Source: Chloroflexota bacterium (GTDB taxonomy: Bacteria; Chloroflexota; UBA11872). From it: a stretch of 64,000 bases of DNA. Under the pieces are notes generated by a model. The model was not told the origin of the DNA. It did not search any database and saw nothing but the letters and a program-made list of their open reading frames with translations. Position 1 is the stretch's first letter. The number at the start of each line of letters is the position of its first letter. Location: the NCBI GenBank assembly GCA_026708035.1, contig JAPOVQ010000003.1:1-64000 (forward strand), read 5' to 3'. The position numbers and the translations under genes were made by a program. Shown in pieces: positions 60,808 through 64,000 of this stretch.

Positions 60808-62334
60808 CTACTCCCAGGCGTATCCGTACAGGCGTGATCGGAGCAAATGGAAGCGCACGGCGCACTCGTCCAGCGGGCACACGTCGCCGCCGGTCCAGCG
60901 CGCCGGGGCGGCGGTGGAGTCACCGCGCCACGGGATGAAGTCGTCCTTGCCGAAGCCCTCCACGACATTGCCGTCCGGGTCCAGCAACTCCGCGTGCAGC
61001 TCACCCTCGGCCACGGTCGACGTCGCGGCGTTGAGAATCAGCTGCTTACCGCCGACCGGCAACGCGTGCGTGGTCAGCGTGCCCGCCACATCGCCGCCGG
61101 GGCCTGAGACGGCCGCCCAGTAGCGATTGACGGCCCAACTGGCGCGGCAAATGGCGGAGAAGAACGGCCAGATCGTCGGGCCCTTGGCCGCCGGGTCGCC
61201 GTGCAGCCCCTCGGTGCCCGAGAAATACATGTAGTGCCGGCCGTTGTGCTCGACCATGTGGTGCGAGGGCCAGAGCATGCCGCCGCCGTAGTCGCCCAGA
61301 GCCCCGACCGCGACCGCGGGCAGGCGCACGCGCCGGTCCCAAATGCGCCCGTCCGCGCTGCCGCCCAACTGCAACTCGATCGTCTGTGTGCGGTTGAGGT
61401 AGATGGCGATCACGCCGATGTACCCGCTCCGCACCGGGGTGACGCAAAGCTCCATGATCTGGACGTCGTGCGGGTCGTAGATGTCGGGCTGGATGATGGT
61501 CTCGAAGGGGCTCCACTCCGAGCCGTCGGGGCTCGTGCGGCGCGCCATCACCCGCCGGCCCTCGGCGAAGACGTCGTAGGCCACCAACCCGCCCGGGTGC
61601 ACCGGCTCACCCAGCTTGTGCGTCGCAAAGTAGGTGCCGTCCGCGTCGCGGAAGACGTATGTGGTGTCCGCCGTGTGCTTGGGGTTCTCGTACGGGATGA
61701 CCAGCCGGACTCCGGGCACCGCCACTTCCAGGACCGGGCCTTCGCTTACGGTCCAGTTGATGCCGTCCGGCGAGAAGTAGCGATACATGCCGCGCGCCTG
61801 CTTTTCGCCCGGCGGCGGAGGCGGCAGCCCGCGAATGTGGCCCGGTCCTCCGCCGATGGTGTTGCTCGGATCGCGCATCACGAACATCTCGTAGCGGCGG
61901 TCGGGCTCGGCGTCCGGGTCGATCATCACCGAGCTGTACATGCTCGGGCCGCCCGACTCGAAGTCCAGCAGGATATTGGTGCGCGGATATCCGGGTTGCG
62001 GGCACAGGTCCAGCTCGGGGCGCGTCCACTCCACGCCGTCTTCCGACGTCAGATAGGTCACGCGCCGGTAGTTCTCGAAATATCCCGCCGTCAGCGGCGT
62101 GGAGACGTGCCAGGCCTTCCACAAGTCGTCGATCGGGTCATGGGCGAATGTGCCGTGGGCGAACACCGAGCCGCTGTCCCAGGGCATGGCCGGCGTCACC
62201 AGCGGGTTGTTGGGGTCCAGCTCGCCCAACTCCTGGCGCCAGGCCAGCATGTGCTGCTCGGCGACGTCGTCGACCAGGATCATCGAGAGGCAGTCGGTGC
62301 GCCGCTTGACGCTCGTGGGAAACGAGAAGGCCAT
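60808..62334 (-). CDS. Beta-propeller protein resembling GH43/GH32-type glycoside hydrolases
   Basis: 508 residues. The sequence has repeated propeller blades with patterns such as RRVTYLTSEDGVEWTRPEL, GMYRYFSPDGINWTV and ARRTSPDGSEWSPFET, each with a Ser/Asp-Gly-Trp blade end. This is a five-bladed propeller like those of GH32/43/130. An MLWPSHHMVEHNGRHYMYFSG region supplies conserved acidic/His residues, and a C-terminal beta-sandwich follows at about 430-500. A sugar-cleaving or phosphorylase role fits the neighbours, but I see no clear catalytic acid pair that I can assign. No signal peptide. It ends 4 bases before the penicillin acylase homologue start. Confidence 0.75.
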   Translation of the reverse strand: MAFSFPTSVKRRTDCLSMILVDDVAEQHMLAWRQELGELDPNNPLVTPAMPWDSGSVFAHGTFAHDPIDDLWKAWHVSTPLTAGYFENYRRVTYLTSEDGVEWTRPELDLCPQPGYPRTNILLDFESGGPSMYSSVMIDPDAEPDRRYEMFVMRDPSNTIGGGPGHIRGLPPPPPGEKQARGMYRYFSPDGINWTVSEGPVLEVAVPGVRLVIPYENPKHTADTTYVFRDADGTYFATHKLGEPVHPGGLVAYDVFAEGRRVMARRTSPDGSEWSPFETIIQPDIYDPHDVQIMELCVTPVRSGYIGVIAIYLNRTQTIELQLGGSADGRIWDRRVRLPAVAVGALGDYGGGMLWPSHHMVEHNGRHYMYFSGTEGLHGDPAAKGPTIWPFFSAICRASWAVNRYWAAVSGPGGDVAGTLTTHALPVGGKQLILNAATSTVAEGELHAELLDPDGNVVEGFGKDDFIPWRGDSTAAPARWTGGDVCPLDECAVRFHLLRSRLYGYAWE

Positions 62335-62462
62335 GGTCGTCCCTGTGCGGGTACCCCAACGTCGTTGGGAGCGCGGCGAGCGAGCCTAGCAAAACCCTCG
62401 GCGGCGCCCCGTGTTAGGTTTCCGCTACGTGGCCGCCGGGGAGGACCGAGCCCATCGACACG

Positions 62463-63422
62463 GTGAGGATCGGCATGGTGGGCGCCGGCCGCATGGCCAA
62501 CACCGCCCACTACCCCTCGCTCGCCGCCATGCCCGACGTGGAAATCGTGGGCATCGCGGAGCTGGACGCCGAGCGCCTGCAAACGACGGCCGACACCTAC
62601 GGCGTTGCCGGGCGCTATTCGGACTTTCGCGAGCTTGTCGCGCGGGAGAAGCCCGACGCGGTCTACGCGATCATGCCGCCGCAGTATCTGCACAACCTCG
62701 TGGTGGACCTGCTGGAGCTAGGCGTCCACGTCTTCGTGGAGAAGCCGCCCGCCCTCACCACCTACCAGACGGAGGCGCTCGCGTGGTACGCCGACCGGCA
62801 CGATCGGCTGACGATGGTCGGGTTCAACCGGCGCTACAGCGAGATGTTGCGCCGTTGCCGCGCGGCCATCACCGAGCGGGGGCCGCTGCACCAGTGCCTG
62901 GCGGGGTTTCATAAGTTCGAGGGCAAGCCGGATGGCTATGGCTACGGTCGCGGCGCCGGTTCGCACCTGACGACCGACATCGTCCACTCGGTGGACACGC
63001 TGCGCTGGATGGCGGGCGGCGAGGTCGCATCGGTCGCCGCCGACAACCGCGCCGTGGACATGCCGTTCGTCAACAACCACAACGCCCTCGTCACCTTCAG
63101 CACCGGCTGCACGGCCATCCTCACGGCCTCGCGACGATCCGGCCGGCGAGACCACTACTTCGAGATGCACGGGCAAGGCGTCTCGGCCTTCGCGGACGAT
63201 CAATGGCGCGCTGAGATCTATCGCGACGGCGCCGCCGAGGGCGAATCGGTCGATGCCGCGGAGGTCGGCGGTGGGTCGGAAATCATTCATCGCTTCGGCT
63301 TCTTCGCCGAGAACCGGCACTTCATCGACGCCGTCAAGGCCGGCCGTCAGCCCGACACGTGCTTTGCCGACGCGGTCAAGACCATGGACCTCGTCGACCG
63401 CATCATGCAGTCACAGATCTAG
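62463..63422 (+). CDS. Gfo/Idh/MocA-family oxidoreductase
   Basis: 319 residues. The NAD(P)-binding motif VGAGRMANTAH is at the N-terminus, EKPPALT follows at about 97-103, and DIVHSVDTLRWM gives the family's Asp-His pair. The C-terminal domain is the usual beta-sheet of sugar dehydrogenases. It oxidises a hydroxyl of a sugar, inositol or sugar acid. The GTG start at 62463 has no SD at normal distance; an SD-like GGGGAGG sits about 20 bases upstream, nearer to an in-frame ATC codon at 62454, so the start is uncertain. Divergent from the propeller gene and probably part of the same catabolic set. Confidence 0.88.
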   Translation: MRIGMVGAGRMANTAHYPSLAAMPDVEIVGIAELDAERLQTTADTYGVAGRYSDFRELVAREKPDAVYAIMPPQYLHNLVVDLLELGVHVFVEKPPALTTYQTEALAWYADRHDRLTMVGFNRRYSEMLRRCRAAITERGPLHQCLAGFHKFEGKPDGYGYGRGAGSHLTTDIVHSVDTLRWMAGGEVASVAADNRAVDMPFVNNHNALVTFSTGCTAILTASRRSGRRDHYFEMHGQGVSAFADDQWRAEIYRDGAAEGESVDAAEVGGGSEIIHRFGFFAENRHFIDAVKAGRQPDTCFADAVKTMDLVDRIMQSQI

Positions 63423-63468
63423 GGGCCGGTCCACACCCCGGCGGGGGCTTTGCCTAACCGTCAGTCCC

Positions 63469-63536
63469 TGTAGGGGCAGCCCTTGTGGCTGCCCGGATCA
63501 CCGGCAGCGCGGGCGCCCACAAGGGGCGCCCCTACA
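63469..63536. repeat. Interrupted 9+9-bp inverted repeat
   Basis: TGTAGGGGC and CCCTTGTGG on the left pair with CCACAAGGG and GCCCCTACA on the right; the arms are separated by an internal mismatch of two bases and a 28-base loop. It lies 46 bases after the Gfo/Idh/MocA stop and could end that transcript. Such GTAGGGGC...GCCCCTAC elements are also common dispersed repeats. The rest of the 390-base gap 63423-63813 holds no gene that I trust. Confidence 0.7.
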
Positions 63537-63590
63537 TGTCGGTCCAGCCGTCTCTCACGTCGGAGACGGTTGGGGTGAGGGAATAGCTCC

Positions 63591-63722
63591 TCAGGTGAAT
63601 TCTGTTTGGCAGAGCTCCCGCACCCGTTGGACATCCGCATTGGGCAACGGCGCACCCCGGGGCATTCGGCCTTCGGCGATTCTAGGCCGCAATGCCACTT
63701 CCAGACGGCCGCGCCAACCCAT
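63591..63722 (-). CDS. Possible 43-residue protein or gene fragment
   Basis: A short open frame (MGWRGRLEVALRPRIAEG, ending DVQRVRELCQTEFT) reads on the minus strand. The composition is like the neighbours and the C-terminus looks natural, but there is no ribosome-binding site that convinces me and no known motif. It might be the decayed 3' end of a gene. Listed because the 63.4-63.8 kb gap otherwise holds only repeats. Confidence 0.2.
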   Translation of the reverse strand: MGWRGRLEVALRPRIAEGRMPRGAPLPNADVQRVRELCQTEFT

Positions 63723-63813
63723 GCGCAATTCCGAAGCGATGTGAAGAATCTAGAACGAACACCCACGGCCGCAGGGATAAGGGTTTCGCCTGGGGACGCC
63801 GGGTGCGCGCCTC

Positions 63814-64000
63814 TCAGCCTGCCCGATTGCTACTTCCCAGCAGCAGTTCTTGCTGGCGCAGGTCCTTTTCGAAGGGATCGGGAATTGGCCTCCGATCTCG
63901 ACGGATCGACGCCTCCAGCGTCTTCAGGGCGTTCGACGCCACGTAGTGCCGCCCACGCGCTTGGCCCCGCGCTACCAGCAGCCCTGCATCGCTCATCGCC
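63814..64000 (-). CDS. C-terminal part of a gene running off the right edge, possibly Fic family
   Basis: The minus-strand frame is open to the right edge of the window, so the 5' end is missing. At least 62 residues are visible, ending SIRRDRRPIPDPFEKDLRQQ and a short tail. The GLLVARGQARGRHYVASNAL segment resembles the winged-helix-like end of Fic-family adenylyltransferases, which is the basis for the guess. No catalytic Fic motif is inside the window. Confidence 0.45.
   Translation of the reverse strand, partial: AMSDAGLLVARGQARGRHYVASNALKTLEASIRRDRRPIPDPFEKDLRQQELLLGSSNRAG

Noticed and set aside
58428-60938. 836-residue plus-strand open frame opposite the penicillin-acylase homologue
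   Set aside because: Antisense shadow of a recognisable gene, Arg/Pro/Gln-rich, no domain features.
63461-63766. 101-residue minus-strand frame in the right-hand gap
   Set aside because: Its C-terminal part is only the translation of the inverted repeat at 63469-63536; repeated units of this type often give spurious frames.
1-64000. CRISPR arrays, tRNA or rRNA genes, insertion-sequence transposases
   Set aside because: I found no regularly spaced direct repeats of array type, no cloverleaf-forming segment and no transposase-like protein in the window.

Overview
This is a GC-rich bacterial chromosome window. It is gene-dense, with many GTG starts, 4-base start/stop overlaps and no RNA gene, CRISPR array or insertion sequence that I can see. 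The gene content (PyrR-attenuated pyrimidine operon with PyrK, enolase-superfamily and Gfo/Idh/MocA sugar-acid genes, a penicillin-acylase homologue, a DUF5069 protein, many GT4 enzymes) suggests an uncultivated Chloroflexota lineage. That placement is an inference, not something the sequence proves.

Layout. 1-5.9 kb: two von Willebrand factor A membrane proteins, a CCA-adding/poly(A) polymerase family enzyme and a small protein. 5.9-8.3 kb: a repeat-bearing gap, then a GMC oxidoreductase with its small partner subunit. 8.3-21.5 kb, minus strand: nucleotide synthesis. The order of transcription is degenerate MBL-fold protein-pyrG-purA, then an attenuated operon pyrR-pyrB-MBL-fold protein-pyrC-carA-carB-pyrK. 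A leader hairpin with a U-tract and an upstream PyrR-type binding loop precede pyrR. 21.6-46.8 kb, plus strand: a surface-glycan locus. It has an ABC exporter pair, one GT2, eight GT4 enzymes, a CgeB-like transferase, two large polytopic membrane proteins, a Wzx-like flippase, a Trm112-like/radical SAM pair, a methyltransferase and an unrecognised 581-residue protein. 46.9-51.8 kb: a galactonate-dehydratase-like enzyme, an orphan LanC-like protein, a class III aminotransferase and a methyltransferase. 51.8-57.8 kb, minus strand: a second glycan block with the initiating sugar-phosphate transferase, a nucleotide-sugar epimerase and three GT4 enzymes. 57.9-62.3 kb, minus strand: DUF5069 protein, penicillin-acylase homologue and a beta-propeller protein. 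62.5-63.4 kb: a Gfo/Idh/MocA oxidoreductase. The right end holds repeats and the 3' end of a gene that leaves the window.

How the genes work together. The minus-strand block makes UMP precursors, CTP and adenylosuccinate and is probably controlled by UMP/UTP through PyrR. The two glycan blocks together could initiate, assemble, modify and export a complex surface polysaccharide: undecaprenyl-phosphate sugar transferase, many GT4 enzymes, a Wzm/Wzt-type exporter and a flippase.

The most interesting signal is a beta-sandwich-like module of about 110-120 residues. It appears at the C-terminus of the exporter ATPase and inside two adjacent glycosyltransferases, inserted within their catalytic folds. 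This suggests a shared carbohydrate-recognition or assembly module linking synthesis to export. Also notable are two ligand-depleted MBL-fold proteins embedded in the pyrimidine genes.
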